Notes: generated by a model not told the origin, from the letters alone. 64,000 nt of DNA from an uncultured Collinsella sp. (GCA_934654835.1 CAKUGY010000010.1:25289-89288); one strand, 5' to 3'. Shown: positions 31,886 to 40,443, counted from the first letter of the stretch. Numbers and translations: made by a program.

Positions 31886-32062
31886 CTGTGTGAAACCAGG
31901 GGAGTATTCTGGCTGGACAAAATGCCTGCTTAATAGGGTTGTCAGGTAGTCCGGACGCAATACAAGGCTGGGGAGCACGTCGTGTAAGTAGTGGTCCTCT
32001 AGGGGCGTACGCTCGGTGGTGTACGCATTGTCCCAAGACCACGCGAGAGTTGGGATCATATC
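31886..32062 (+). promoter_or_regulatory. Structured leader of the rplC operon
   Basis: About 175 nt between the presumed start site and rplC. It holds a nested stem: GTGGTC near 31991 pairs with GACCAC near 32038, enclosing GCGTAC/GTACGC. The folding and position suggest a ribosomal-protein autoregulatory leader, but I recognise no known family. No reading frame of note. Confidence 0.45.
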
Positions 32063-32683
32063 TTGATCAGCATGATTCTCGGCCGCAAGATTGGCATGAC
32101 CCAGGTTTGGGACGAGAACGACAACGTCGTTCCCGTCACGGTCATCCAGGCTGGCCCCTGCGCTGTCTCGCAGGTTAAAACTCAGGCAACCGACGGCTAT
32201 GACGCCGTCCAGATCGGTTTCGGCGACATCAAGGCCAAGAACGTGAACAAGCCCATGGCTGGTCACTTCGCTAAGGCTGGCGTCGAGCCTGTCCGCTTCC
32301 TTCGTGAGGTCCGCGTCGAGAACGGCGAGGAGCACAAGGTCGGCGAGGTCGTCACCGTCGCTGATTTCGCTGATGTCGAGAAGGTCGACGTCATCGGTAC
32401 CTCCAAGGGTAAGGGCTTCCAGGGTCGCATCAAGCGCTGGGGTCAGCGCCGCGGTCCTATGACGCATGGTTCTCACTTCCAGCGTCACCCCGGTTCTATC
32501 GGTCAGTGCGCCTATCCTGCGCGCGTCCTCAAGGGCGTCAAGATGGCCGGTCACATGGGTAACGAGCGCGTTACCGTCAAGAACCTTTCCGTTGTCCGCA
32601 TCGATGCCGAGCAGAACCTCATCTTGGTCAAGGGCGCTGTCCCGGGTGCCAAGAATGGTCTCGTCGCCATCCGTATGGCCTAA
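32063..32683 (+). CDS. rplC: 50S ribosomal protein L3
   Basis: L3 binds near the peptidyl-transferase centre and starts 50S assembly. The family N-terminus MILGRKIGMTQVW and the central loop (QRRGPMTHGSHFQRHPGSIG) are clear; 206 residues is normal. The start is uncertain: TTG 32063 gives MISMILGRKIG, matching the usual MI-x-x-ILG spacing, while ATG 32072 would remove three residues; neither has a strong ribosome-binding site. First gene of rplC-rplD-rplW. Confidence 0.95.
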   Translation: MISMILGRKIGMTQVWDENDNVVPVTVIQAGPCAVSQVKTQATDGYDAVQIGFGDIKAKNVNKPMAGHFAKAGVEPVRFLREVRVENGEEHKVGEVVTVADFADVEKVDVIGTSKGKGFQGRIKRWGQRRGPMTHGSHFQRHPGSIGQCAYPARVLKGVKMAGHMGNERVTVKNLSVVRIDAEQNLILVKGAVPGAKNGLVAIRMA

Positions 32684-32729
32684 GGGCCCAGCCCATTTAG
32701 CCCAGCGTCATACCAAGGAGAACACTTAA

Positions 32730-33356
32730 ATGGCAAAGTTTGAAGTAAAGAACAGCGAGGGCAAGAAGGTCGCCGAGGCCGAGCTCGCCGCTGAGGTGTA
32801 CGGCATCGAGCCGAACATCCACGTTATGCACCACATCGTCAAGTGCCAGATGGCCTCTTGGCGTCAGGGCACCCAGTCTGCTAAGGGTCGCTCTGAGGTT
32901 TCCGGTGGCGGCAAGAAGCCTTGGCGTCAGAAGGGCACCGGCCGTGCCCGCCAGGGTTCCATCCGTGCTGCCCAGTGGCGTCACGGTGGCGTTGTCTTCG
33001 CCCCCAAGCCCCGTTCCTACGCTAAGCGTATGAACAACAAGGAGGTCAAGCTGGCTATGCGCTCCGCGCTGTCCGCCAAGTTGGCCGATGGCGAGCTCGT
33101 GCTCGTCGACGACTACGGCTTCGAGAAGCCTTCCACCAAGGCTGCCGTCGCCATGCTCAAGGCTCTCGGCCTTGAGGGCAAGCGTCTGACCATCATCGTT
33201 CGCGATGAGGACGTCAACGCCTACCTGTCGTTCCGCAACATTCCCAAGACGTTCATCATCACCGCCGACGAGGCCAACACCTACGATCTCGTCAACAACA
33301 ACGCCGTGCTGATGCCCGCCGACATCGCCGCTCACTTCGGGGAGGTGCTTGCATAA
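32730..33356 (+). CDS. rplD: 50S ribosomal protein L4
   Basis: L4 lines the exit tunnel and, in some bacteria, represses its own operon. The 208-residue product has the tunnel-loop segment KKPWRQKGTGRARQGSIRAA and HGGVVFAPKPRSYA, both diagnostic. AAGGAG precedes the start. Its stop codon is immediately followed by the rplW start. Confidence 0.97.
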   Translation: MAKFEVKNSEGKKVAEAELAAEVYGIEPNIHVMHHIVKCQMASWRQGTQSAKGRSEVSGGGKKPWRQKGTGRARQGSIRAAQWRHGGVVFAPKPRSYAKRMNNKEVKLAMRSALSAKLADGELVLVDDYGFEKPSTKAAVAMLKALGLEGKRLTIIVRDEDVNAYLSFRNIPKTFIITADEANTYDLVNNNAVLMPADIAAHFGEVLA

Positions 33357-33644
33357 ATGACCGCCCACGAGATCATCATCCGTCCGATCGTGTCCGAGCG
33401 TTCCTTCTCCGGCATGGAGCTGAACAAGTACACGTTCGAGGTCGCCAAGGATGCTAACAAGTATCAGATCAAGGACGCTGTCGAGGAGATCTTCGGCGTC
33501 AAGGTCGTTCGCGTGAACACCCTGACGGTCAAGCCCAAGACCAAGCGCGTGCGCTATGTCGCCGGCAAGACCCGTTCTTGGAAGAAGGCCATCGTCACGC
33601 TGGCCGAGGGCGACACCATCGAGGTCTTTGGCAACCAGGCCTAA
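33357..33644 (+). CDS. rplW: 50S ribosomal protein L23
   Basis: L23 surrounds the tunnel exit and docks trigger factor and the signal recognition particle. The 95-residue product begins TAHEIIIRPIVSERSFSGME and ends in the beta-hairpin region KTKRVRYVAGKTRSWKKAIV. It starts directly after the rplD stop, in a likely translationally coupled pair. A hairpin at 33663-33698 follows, and then a new promoter before rplB. Confidence 0.97.
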   Translation: MTAHEIIIRPIVSERSFSGMELNKYTFEVAKDANKYQIKDAVEEIFGVKVVRVNTLTVKPKTKRVRYVAGKTRSWKKAIVTLAEGDTIEVFGNQA

Positions 33645-33662
33645 GACTCGCTGCTGTTGAGT

Positions 33663-33698
33663 GAGCTCATGCCTCCCAAATAGGGGAGGCGAGAGCTC
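33663..33698 (+). terminator. Hairpin between rplW and rplB
   Basis: GAGCTC (33663-33668) and GCCTCCC (33671-33677) pair with GGGGAGGC (33683-33690) and GAGCTC (33693-33698). It lacks a T-run, so it may be a weak terminator or an RNA-processing site ending the rplC-rplD-rplW unit. Confidence 0.5.
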
Positions 33699-33719
33699 AA
33701 GGCTTTGGGCGTATTTAAT

Positions 33720-33744
33720 GGACACGCCCGGAACCGTGTATACG
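33720..33744 (+). promoter_or_regulatory. rplB promoter with shared ribosomal-operon box
   Basis: GGACACGCCCG (33720-33730), then CCGTG and TATACG (33739-33744), the same layout as before rplC. The roughly 75-nt leader that follows can form a stem from CATCGCA and TGCGATG with an inner CGAGG/CCTCG. Confidence 0.5.
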
Positions 33745-33823
33745 TCCGGTGTCATCGCACCCGAGGCAGAACCTCGAATCCCTGTCTGCGATGGCTAACG
33801 GATTCCTATTGAAAGGGATTGTA

Positions 33824-34654
33824 ATGGCTGTAAAGCACCTTAAGCCGACCTCCGCTGGTAGGCGTTGGCAGACGATCTCCGATTTCTCCGAGATCACCTG
33901 CACCAAGCCCGAGAAGTCTCTTCTCGAGCCCCTGCCCAAGAAGGCCGGTCGTAACAACAACGGCCGCATCACCACCCGCCACCAGGGCGGCGGCGTGAAG
34001 CGTCGTTACCGCGTGATCGACTTCAAGCGCAACAAGGACGGCGTGCCCGCCAAGGTTGCCACGATCGAGTACGATCCGAACCGTTCCGCTCGCATCGCTC
34101 TGCTGCACTACGCTGACGGTGAGAAGCGCTACATCCTGGCCCCCAAGGGCCTCGAGGTCGGTCAGACCATCATGTCCGGTTCTGACGCCGACATCAAGCC
34201 GGGCAACGCTCTGCCCCTCGCCGACATCCCCGTCGGTACGCTCATCCACGCCGTCGAGTTCCAGCCGGGCAAGGGCGCTGCTATCGCCCGTTCCGCCGGT
34301 AACTCCTGCCAGCTGATGGGTAAGGAGGGCAAGTACGCTATCGTCCGTATGCCTTCCTCCGAGATGCGCCGCATCCTCGTTACCTGCCGCGCCACCGTCG
34401 GTGAGGTCGGTAACGCCGATCACGCCAACATCGTCATCGGCAAGGCCGGCCGTAAGCGTCACATGAACGTGCGCCCGACCGTCCGCGGTACCGTCATGAA
34501 CCCTGTCGACCACCCGCACGGCGGTGGCGAGGGCAAGAACCACACCTCTGGTCGTCCCTCTGTTACCCCTTGGGGTAAGCCGACGAAGGGCCTTCGTACG
34601 CGCAAGAAGAAGAAGGTCTCGAACCAGCACATCATTCGTCGCCGTAAGAAGTAA
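33824..34654 (+). CDS. rplB: 50S ribosomal protein L2
   Basis: L2 is needed for subunit joining and peptidyl transfer. The 276-residue protein begins MAVKHLKPTSAGRRWQT and contains GRNNNGRITTRHQGGGVKRR and the C-terminal NPVDHPHGGGEGK, with its conserved His. ATG 33824 follows AAAGGGA and gives the normal terminus; the frame is open further upstream. First gene of a second ribosomal transcription unit. Confidence 0.97.
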   Translation: MAVKHLKPTSAGRRWQTISDFSEITCTKPEKSLLEPLPKKAGRNNNGRITTRHQGGGVKRRYRVIDFKRNKDGVPAKVATIEYDPNRSARIALLHYADGEKRYILAPKGLEVGQTIMSGSDADIKPGNALPLADIPVGTLIHAVEFQPGKGAAIARSAGNSCQLMGKEGKYAIVRMPSSEMRRILVTCRATVGEVGNADHANIVIGKAGRKRHMNVRPTVRGTVMNPVDHPHGGGEGKNHTSGRPSVTPWGKPTKGLRTRKKKKVSNQHIIRRRKK

Positions 34655-34686
34655 TTTCGGATACCGAGTTTTAGGAGAAAGCACTT

Positions 34687-34947
34687 ATGAGCAGAAGTCT
34701 CAAAAAGGGCCCGTTCGTGGAGACTCGCCTTCTCTCGCGTATCACCGCGATGAACGAGGCTGGCAAGAAGGACGTCGTGAAGACCTGGTCCCGCGCGTCC
34801 ACCATCTTCCCCGAGATGGTTGGTCACACCATCGCCGTCCACGACGGCCGCAAGCATGTGCCCGTGTATGTTACCGAGTCCATGGTTGGTCACAAGCTCG
34901 GCGAGTTCGCGCCGACTCGTACGTTCCGTGGCCACAAGGCCAAATAG
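34687..34947 (+). CDS. rpsS: 30S ribosomal protein S19
   Basis: S19 lies in the 30S head near the A site. The 86-residue product begins MSRSLKKGPFVETRLLSRI and contains the diagnostic HDGRKHVPVYVTESMVGHKLGEFAPTR region, split here by normal family spacing. TAGGAGAAAG precedes the start. It is 32 bp after rplB and 14 bp before rplV. Confidence 0.97.
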   Translation: MSRSLKKGPFVETRLLSRITAMNEAGKKDVVKTWSRASTIFPEMVGHTIAVHDGRKHVPVYVTESMVGHKLGEFAPTRTFRGHKAK

Positions 34948-34961
34948 GGGGTTAACCGTAA

Positions 34962-35333
34962 ATGGCAACTAAGTCTATTGAAACTGAGGCCACCGAGGTT
35001 CGCGCCGTCGCTAAGTACGTGCGTGTTTCCCCCAGCAAGGCCCGCCTGGTGGTCGATCTGATCCGCCGCAAGCCTGTCGCTCAGGCCTTCGACATCCTCC
35101 ACTTCTGCGACCGCGCCGTCGCCGTGGATGTCGAGAAGGTTCTCCGTTCCGCCGTTGCGAACGCCGAGAACAACAACGGTCTGCGTGCCGACAACCTGGT
35201 TGTCGCCGCTGCCTACGTTGACGAGGGTCCGACGCTTAAGCGCATCCGTCCCCGCGCCAAGGGTTCCGCTTCTCGCATTCTGAAGCGTACTTCCCACATC
35301 ACCGTCGTCGTTGCTCCTCGAAAGGAGGCGTAA
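34962..35333 (+). CDS. rplV: 50S ribosomal protein L22
   Basis: L22 reaches into the exit tunnel; its loop affects macrolide sensitivity. The 123-residue product shows AVAKYVRVSPSKARLVVDLI near the N-terminus and the loop region DEGPTLKRIRPRAKGSASRI, with family-typical sequence. It ends six bases before the rpsC start. Confidence 0.97.
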   Translation: MATKSIETEATEVRAVAKYVRVSPSKARLVVDLIRRKPVAQAFDILHFCDRAVAVDVEKVLRSAVANAENNNGLRADNLVVAAAYVDEGPTLKRIRPRAKGSASRILKRTSHITVVVAPRKEA

Positions 35334-35339
35334 AGCTGT

Positions 35340-36049
35340 ATGGGTCAGAAAGTCTACCCCACCGGCTTCCGTCTTGGCATCACCGAGAACTGGCGCTCCC
35401 GCTGGTTCGCAGAGAAGGATTACGCTAAGACCCTCGGTAACGATCTCGAGATCCGCAAGTACCTCGAGAAGCGTCTTTCCCGCGCAGCTGTCTCCCGCGT
35501 CGAGATCGAGCGCGCTGGCGACAAGGTGAAGGTCATCATCCTCACCGCTCGCCCCGGCGTTGTCATCGGTAAGAAGGGTGCCGAGATCGATACCCTCCGC
35601 ACCGAGCTCGAGAAGGTCGCTGGCGTCTCCAAGGGCCAGCTCTCCGTCGACGTTGTCGAGATCAAGCGCCCCGAGCTCGACGCCAACCTCGTTGCTCAGT
35701 CTATCGCCGAGCAGCTCGAGGGCCGCGTTGCCTTCCGTCGCGCTATGCGCAAGGCTGTCCAGTCCGCCCGCAAGGCCGGCGCTAAGGGCATCCGTATCCA
35801 GTGCTCCGGTCGTCTCGGCGGTGCCGAGATGGGCCGTCGTGAGTGGTACCGTGAGGGTCGCGTGCCTCTGCACACCCTCCGTGCCAAGATCGACTACGGC
35901 ACGGCTGTCGCCAGCACCACCATGGGCGCTTGCGGCGTGAAGGTCTGGATCTACCTGGGCGAGAAGCTCCCGGGCCAGCCTGTTCCCAACCCTGCACTCG
36001 AGGGCTCTTCCCGTCCTCGTCGTCGTAACTCCGAGAGGAGGGGTCAGTA

Positions 36050-36050
<1 letters not shown>
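35340..36050 (+). CDS. rpsC: 30S ribosomal protein S3
   Basis: S3 forms part of the mRNA entry tunnel. The 236-residue product begins MGQKVYPTGFRLGITENWRS, has the KH-domain motif PGVVIGKKGAEIDTLR and the C-terminal domain with SGRLGGAEMGRREWYREGRV. GAAAGGAGG is just upstream. The last base of its stop codon is the first base of the rplP start. Confidence 0.97.
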
Positions 36051-36552
<502 letters not shown>

Positions 36553-36553
<1 letters not shown>

Positions 36554-36768
36554 TGAAGCCCGCAGAGATTCGTGAGCTCTCGGACGCTCAGCTCGTTGAG
36601 AAGCTGAAGGAAATGCGCGCCGAGCTCTTTAACCTTCGTTTCCAGATGGCCACCAGCCAGCTGGACAACACCGCTCGCGTCAACACCGTGAAGAAGGACA
36701 TCGCTCGCGTCCTCACGGAGCAGCGCGCCCGCGAGATCGCAGCGGAGAAGTCCGCTGTCGCCGAGTAG
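36553..36768 (+). CDS. rpmC: 50S ribosomal protein L29
   Basis: L29 sits next to L23 at the tunnel exit. The 71-residue product has the family core (LKEMRAELFNLRFQMATSQL, then NTVKKDIARVLTEQRAREI). Its ATG overlaps the rplP stop by one base, giving a tightly coupled trio rpsC-rplP-rpmC. Confidence 0.96.
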
Positions 36769-36784
36769 GACCTAAGGAGAGAAC

Positions 36785-37045
36785 ATGACTGATTCGCGTA
36801 ACACGCGTAAGGTCCGTACGGGTGTCGTTACCTCCGTCTCCGGTGCCAAGACCATCGTCGTCACCATCACCGAGCGCAAGCGTCACCCCAAGTACGGCAA
36901 GATGATGACCAGCTCCAAGAAGCTGCACGCTCATGACGAGGAGTGCACGGCTGGCGTGGGCGACACCGTCCGCGTTATGGAGACCCGTCCTATGTCCAAG
37001 ATGAAGCGTTGGCGCCTCATCGAGGTCGTCGAGCGCGCTAAATAA
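36785..37045 (+). CDS. rpsQ: 30S ribosomal protein S17
   Basis: S17 is a primary 16S rRNA-binding protein. The 86-residue OB-fold product contains RKVRTGVVTSVSGAKTIVVT and the signature VGDTVRVMETRPMSKMKRWR. AAGGAG lies before the start. A 118-bp gap with a small GTATGC/GCATAC hairpin follows before rplN. Confidence 0.97.
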   Translation: MTDSRNTRKVRTGVVTSVSGAKTIVVTITERKRHPKYGKMMTSSKKLHAHDEECTAGVGDTVRVMETRPMSKMKRWRLIEVVERAK

Positions 37046-37163
37046 GCAGTCGCTCTTACGACTTGTACGTTTCCGAAGATGTGCGTATGCCTGGCTTGCA
37101 TACCACAGGCCGCATAAAGGCTGCGCACCTCTCTTCGGTTCTTAGTTCGGAGGAACATCTACC

Positions 37164-37532
37164 ATGATTCAGATGCAAACCATGCTGAACGTCGCCGACA
37201 ACTCCGGCGCTCGCAAGATTCGCTGCATCAAGGTGCTTGGCGGTTCCAAGCGTCGTTATGCAGGCATCGGCGATGTGTTCATCGGTGCTGTCCAGGAGGC
37301 TACCCCTGGCGCCAACGTCAAGAAGAAGGACGTTGTCCGTTGCGTCGTCGTTCGCACCGTTAAGGAGATCCGCCGCAAGGATGGCTCCTACATTCGCTTT
37401 GATGACAACGCCTGCGTCGTCATCAACAACGATGGTTCGCCCGTCGGCACCCGTATCTTCGGGCCTGTCGCTCGCGAGCTTCGTGACAAGAAGTACATGA
37501 AGATCGTCTCGCTCGCTCCCGAGACCCTGTAG
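37164..37532 (+). CDS. rplN: 50S ribosomal protein L14
   Basis: L14 contributes to intersubunit bridges. The 122-residue product begins MIQMQTMLNVADNSGARKIR and contains RFDDNACVVINNDGSPVGTR and IFGPVARELR, all diagnostic. CGGAGGAAC precedes the start. It normally opens the spc operon; here it continues the rplB unit without an obvious terminator. Confidence 0.97.
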   Translation: MIQMQTMLNVADNSGARKIRCIKVLGGSKRRYAGIGDVFIGAVQEATPGANVKKKDVVRCVVVRTVKEIRRKDGSYIRFDDNACVVINNDGSPVGTRIFGPVARELRDKKYMKIVSLAPETL

Positions 37533-37545
37533 TTAGGGGAGATAT

Positions 37546-37851
37546 ATGTATATCAAGAAGGGCGATAAGGTCCAGGTTCTCTCTGGTAAGGATCGCGGCA
37601 AGCAGGGCGTTATCCTGCGTGCCCTCCCCGCCGAGAACAAGGTCGTTGTCGAGGGCGTTTCGGTCGTCAAGAAGGCCGTCAAGCCCAACGCTGCCAACCA
37701 GCAGGGCGGCATCGTTTCGCAGGAGGCTCCCATCGACGCCTCCAACGTCAATCTCGTCTGCCCCGAGTGCGGTAAGGTTACCCGCGTCGGTCACGAGAAG
37801 GACGGCAAGAACAAGCTGCGCGTCTGCAAGAAGTGCGGCCACAAGTTCTAA
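37546..37851 (+). CDS. rplX: 50S ribosomal protein L24
   Basis: L24 is an early 50S assembly protein. The 101-residue product begins MYIKKGDKVQVLSGKDRGKQ (KOW motif) and ends in a CPECGKVTRVGHEK...CKKCGHKF zinc-ribbon pair. TAGGGGAG precedes the start. The normal followers rplE, rpsN/rpsZ, rpsH and rplF are absent: a terminator comes next and then an unrelated oxidoreductase. Confidence 0.97.
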   Translation: MYIKKGDKVQVLSGKDRGKQGVILRALPAENKVVVEGVSVVKKAVKPNAANQQGGIVSQEAPIDASNVNLVCPECGKVTRVGHEKDGKNKLRVCKKCGHKF

Positions 37852-37877
37852 GCTGCCCGCAACAACATGTTGCTAGC

Positions 37878-37913
37878 AAAGGCCCGGATGCCAACGGCAC
37901 CCGGGCCTTTTTC
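37878..37913 (+). terminator. Terminator after rplX
   Basis: AAAGGCCCGG (37878-37887) pairs with CCGGGCCTTT (37901-37910), followed by TTTTTCT overlapping the stem end. It ends the S10/spc unit. Confidence 0.9.
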
Positions 37914-37920
37914 TATACCT

Positions 37921-38019
37921 ACTCATTGGGGACAGACTTAAATGAGTGGCCGTTGTTTGGCGGTCATTGGGGACAGACTTAAATGACTTGTCGTTGGGTG
38001 TTCTTAAACGACTAGTCGT
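37921..38019. repeat. Cluster of conserved-loop hairpins
   Basis: Two direct copies of CATTGGGGACAGACTTAAAT lie 42 bp apart. In each the flanks pair: ACTCATT/AATGAGT in the first (37921-37947) and GTCATT/AATGAC in the second (37963-37986), so stem sequence differs while pairing and loop are kept. A third unit has the palindrome AACGACTAGTCGTT (38006-38019) next to GGGACAGTC. Confidence 0.7.
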
Positions 38020-38037
38020 TTGGGACAGTCTTCAACC

Positions 38038-38106
38038 AAGTTGCGGTGGAATAGTTCCTGTTTGGTCGGGTAGAACTGTCATTTAGGAACTATTTCACCG
38101 CAACTT
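38038..38106. repeat. Long hairpin upstream of the oxidoreductase gene
   Basis: The arms 38038-38058 and 38086-38106 pair at 20 of 21 positions (AAGTTGCGGTG...AATAGTTCC) around a 27-nt loop containing AACTGTC. It is not followed by a T-run. An AT-rich stretch of about 190 bp without other features follows, presumably holding the promoter of the next operon. Confidence 0.7.
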
Positions 38107-38300
38107 CGGAAGATCATATATTGCGCGTTTGTGCGTATTTGAGTGCGCAGGGTTGCGTGAACGTGCTTGTATATGCGCCGTTTACGGTCGAATAATGACC
38201 GTTTGGCGGTAATACGCGCAAAAGTACGCACATACACGCATATTTGTGCGAATATAGAGCTGTCAGAAATAAAAGACTTCCAGTGACTCAGGAGGCACTC

Positions 38301-39380
38301 ATGGCAGATTCTAAACAGGCTCCGCTCGATGCCGCGGCAGCCGCAAAGGCAGCGTTTGCTTCGGTTCAGGACAAGCCGTTCCCTAACGACATTTTCACGG
38401 CCCCCGAACTCCGTTGGGCTGTGATCGGCTGCGGCGTTATCGCCAACCAGATGGCTCAGTCCCTCGCCCTTGCCGGCCGCAAGCTCGCGGGCGTTGCCAA
38501 CCGCACGGTGTCCAAAGCCCAGGCTTTTGCCGAGCAGTATGGTGTCGAGAAGGTTTACGACACCGTCGACGATCTCTACGCCGATCCGGACATCGATGCC
38601 GTCTATATCACCACGCCGCACAACACGCACATCACTTATCTGCGCGCCGCGCTGGCCGCTGGTAAGCACGTGCTCTGCGAGAAGGCCATTACGCTCAACT
38701 CTGCCGAGCTCGACGAGGCCCGCGCTATCGCACGCGAGCACAACGTGGTCCTTATGGACGCCACCACGGTGCTCCACATGCCCCTGTATCAGGAGCTCCG
38801 TCGTCGCATGGATGCGGGCGACTTTGGCCGCATGAATCTCGCCCAGCTCAACTTTGGTAGCTATAAGGAGTACGGCGACCTGACCAACCGTTTCTATAAC
38901 CGCAATCTTGCCGGCGGCGCCATGCTCGATATCGGCGTGTATGCCCTCTCTGTCATGCGCTTGTTCATGGCCAGCCAGCCCACCGAGGTCGTGTCTCTGG
39001 GCAACACCTGTGAGACCGGCGTCGACGTCGCGGGCGGCATCGTCTGCCGTAACGCCGAACAGCAGCTGGGTGTCGTGAGCCTTACGCTCCACTCCAAGCA
39101 GCCCAAGCGCTCGGTCATCAGCTTCGACAAGTGCTATATCGAGGTCAACGAGTATCCGCGTGCCGATCACGCGACCATCGTGTGGACTGCAGACGGTCAC
39201 CGCGAGGAAGTCCACGCTGGTACCGAGGCCTATGCCCTTTGCTACGAGATGGCCGATTTGGAGAAGGCCGTTGCCGGCGACGATTCGAAGCGGGGGCTTC
39301 TGGGCTATGCTTCTGATGTTATGGAGCTTATGACCAAGCTCCGCACCGATTGGGGAGTCGTGTACCCCGAGGAGGAGTAA
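38301..39380 (+). CDS. Gfo/Idh/MocA family oxidoreductase
   Basis: A 359-residue NAD(P)-dependent dehydrogenase of the glucose-fructose oxidoreductase / inositol dehydrogenase family. The Rossmann motif WAVIGCGVIANQMAQSLA is near residue 35, and the family signature with the active-site lysine is GKHVLCEKAITL near 130. It could act on a sugar, polyol or dihydrodiol; the substrate is not readable. ATG 38301 is chosen for its AGGAGG seven bases upstream; the frame is open 57 bp further. A DeoR-type regulator follows after three bases, which suggests a carbohydrate role. Confidence 0.9.
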   Translation: MADSKQAPLDAAAAAKAAFASVQDKPFPNDIFTAPELRWAVIGCGVIANQMAQSLALAGRKLAGVANRTVSKAQAFAEQYGVEKVYDTVDDLYADPDIDAVYITTPHNTHITYLRAALAAGKHVLCEKAITLNSAELDEARAIAREHNVVLMDATTVLHMPLYQELRRRMDAGDFGRMNLAQLNFGSYKEYGDLTNRFYNRNLAGGAMLDIGVYALSVMRLFMASQPTEVVSLGNTCETGVDVAGGIVCRNAEQQLGVVSLTLHSKQPKRSVISFDKCYIEVNEYPRADHATIVWTADGHREEVHAGTEAYALCYEMADLEKAVAGDDSKRGLLGYASDVMELMTKLRTDWGVVYPEEE

Positions 39381-39383
39381 GCG

Positions 39384-40130
39384 ATGCTTGCGGAAGATAG
39401 GCTCAATGCGATCGTGTCGATGGTACAGCAGGCTGGCTCGGTTACCGTGCCTGAGCTTGCCGATGCCCTGGGCGTGACGCCGTCCACCATTCGCCGCGAT
39501 CTGCAGACGCTCGACCGCGCGCACCGCATTGCCAAAGTTCACGGAGGCGCGACGAGTTTGGAGCGCGCTCACGTAACGCGCGACCTGACAATCAGTGAGC
39601 GCAGTGATCTCCATAACGACGACAAGGAGCGCATCTGCGCTCGCGCCGCGGCACTCGTGGAGCCCGAGAGCTTTGTGTACATCGATTCGGGTTCGACGAC
39701 GCTCAGGCTCATCGAGCATCTTCCGCGCCTTGACGGCGTCACCTATGTGACCGACTCCGTGCTCCATGCTCAGCATCTCGCCCTGCGCGGCATGCGCGCC
39801 GTGGTGCTGGGTGGCGAGCTCAAGCCCGAGACCGAGGCGCTCGTTGGCCCCGATGCCTTGGCAACTCTAGACCGCTACAACTTCAACTGCGGCTTTTGGG
39901 GTTCCAACGGCATCGCCGCCGAGCAGGGCTTTACGACGCCCGACATCGAGGAGGCACAGGTCAAGCGCATCTCGATGCGCCATACGGCCAAACGCTTCGT
40001 AATCTCGGATGCCAGCAAATTTGGCATGGTGGCGCCCGTCAAGTTTGCGGACTTCCGCGACGCAACGATTATCACCGCGGGTGAGGTGCCCGCCAAGTAC
40101 CAGGCGATGGAAAACGTCATCACGGTCTAG
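39384..40130 (+). CDS. DeoR/GlpR-family transcriptional regulator
   Basis: A 248-residue repressor-type protein. The N-terminal winged helix is clear (QAGSVTVPELADALGVTPST, then IRRDLQTLDRAHRIAKVHGGA), and the C-terminal sugar-phosphate sensor domain has VYIDSGSTTLRLIEHL and LVGPDAL. The three-base gap to the oxidoreductase gene indicates that it regulates its own operon in response to a phosphorylated sugar. GGAGGAGTAAGCG precedes the start. Confidence 0.92.
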   Translation: MLAEDRLNAIVSMVQQAGSVTVPELADALGVTPSTIRRDLQTLDRAHRIAKVHGGATSLERAHVTRDLTISERSDLHNDDKERICARAAALVEPESFVYIDSGSTTLRLIEHLPRLDGVTYVTDSVLHAQHLALRGMRAVVLGGELKPETEALVGPDALATLDRYNFNCGFWGSNGIAAEQGFTTPDIEEAQVKRISMRHTAKRFVISDASKFGMVAPVKFADFRDATIITAGEVPAKYQAMENVITV

Positions 40131-40175
40131 CAACGGGGCGAAGTAAGGCCAAAACCATTTAGTTTTCTCAATAGA

Positions 40176-40213
40176 AAAGCGGCAACATTCATTACGGGCG
40201 TTGCCGCTTTCGT
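40176..40213 (+). terminator. Terminator after the DeoR-type gene
   Basis: AAAGCGGCAAC (40176-40186) pairs with GTTGCCGCTTT (40200-40210), followed by CGTTGT. Confidence 0.8.
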
Positions 40214-40227
40214 TGTCTGCCGGTTTG

Positions 40228-40443
40228 TCTAAATCTGTAACAACCAGACCGTTAAAAGCAGGCTAGATGTTACAGATTGAGATTGTTTGGGGCGACGCTG
40301 GTGGTTTGTCTAAATCTATAACATCTGAGGCTGATTTTGCCGAGTTACTGTTACAGATTGAGATTTTCCCTTAAGGGGGATTCGAATGTCTCGATCTGTA
40401 ACAGATAGACCGGAAAACGGGTTCTAACTGTTACAGATCGAGA
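40228..40443. repeat. Array of three 55-nt hairpins
   Basis: Three units at 40228-40282, 40309-40363 and 40389-40443, spaced 80-81 bp. Each has 15-bp arms (TCTNNATCTGTAACA with TGTTACAGATNNAGA) and a loop of exactly 25 nt. In the third unit both arms change together (CGATC/GATCG), so pairing is kept. Loops differ in sequence but each holds a small inner stem around an A- or T-run. They fill the gap between two convergent genes. Confidence 0.8.
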
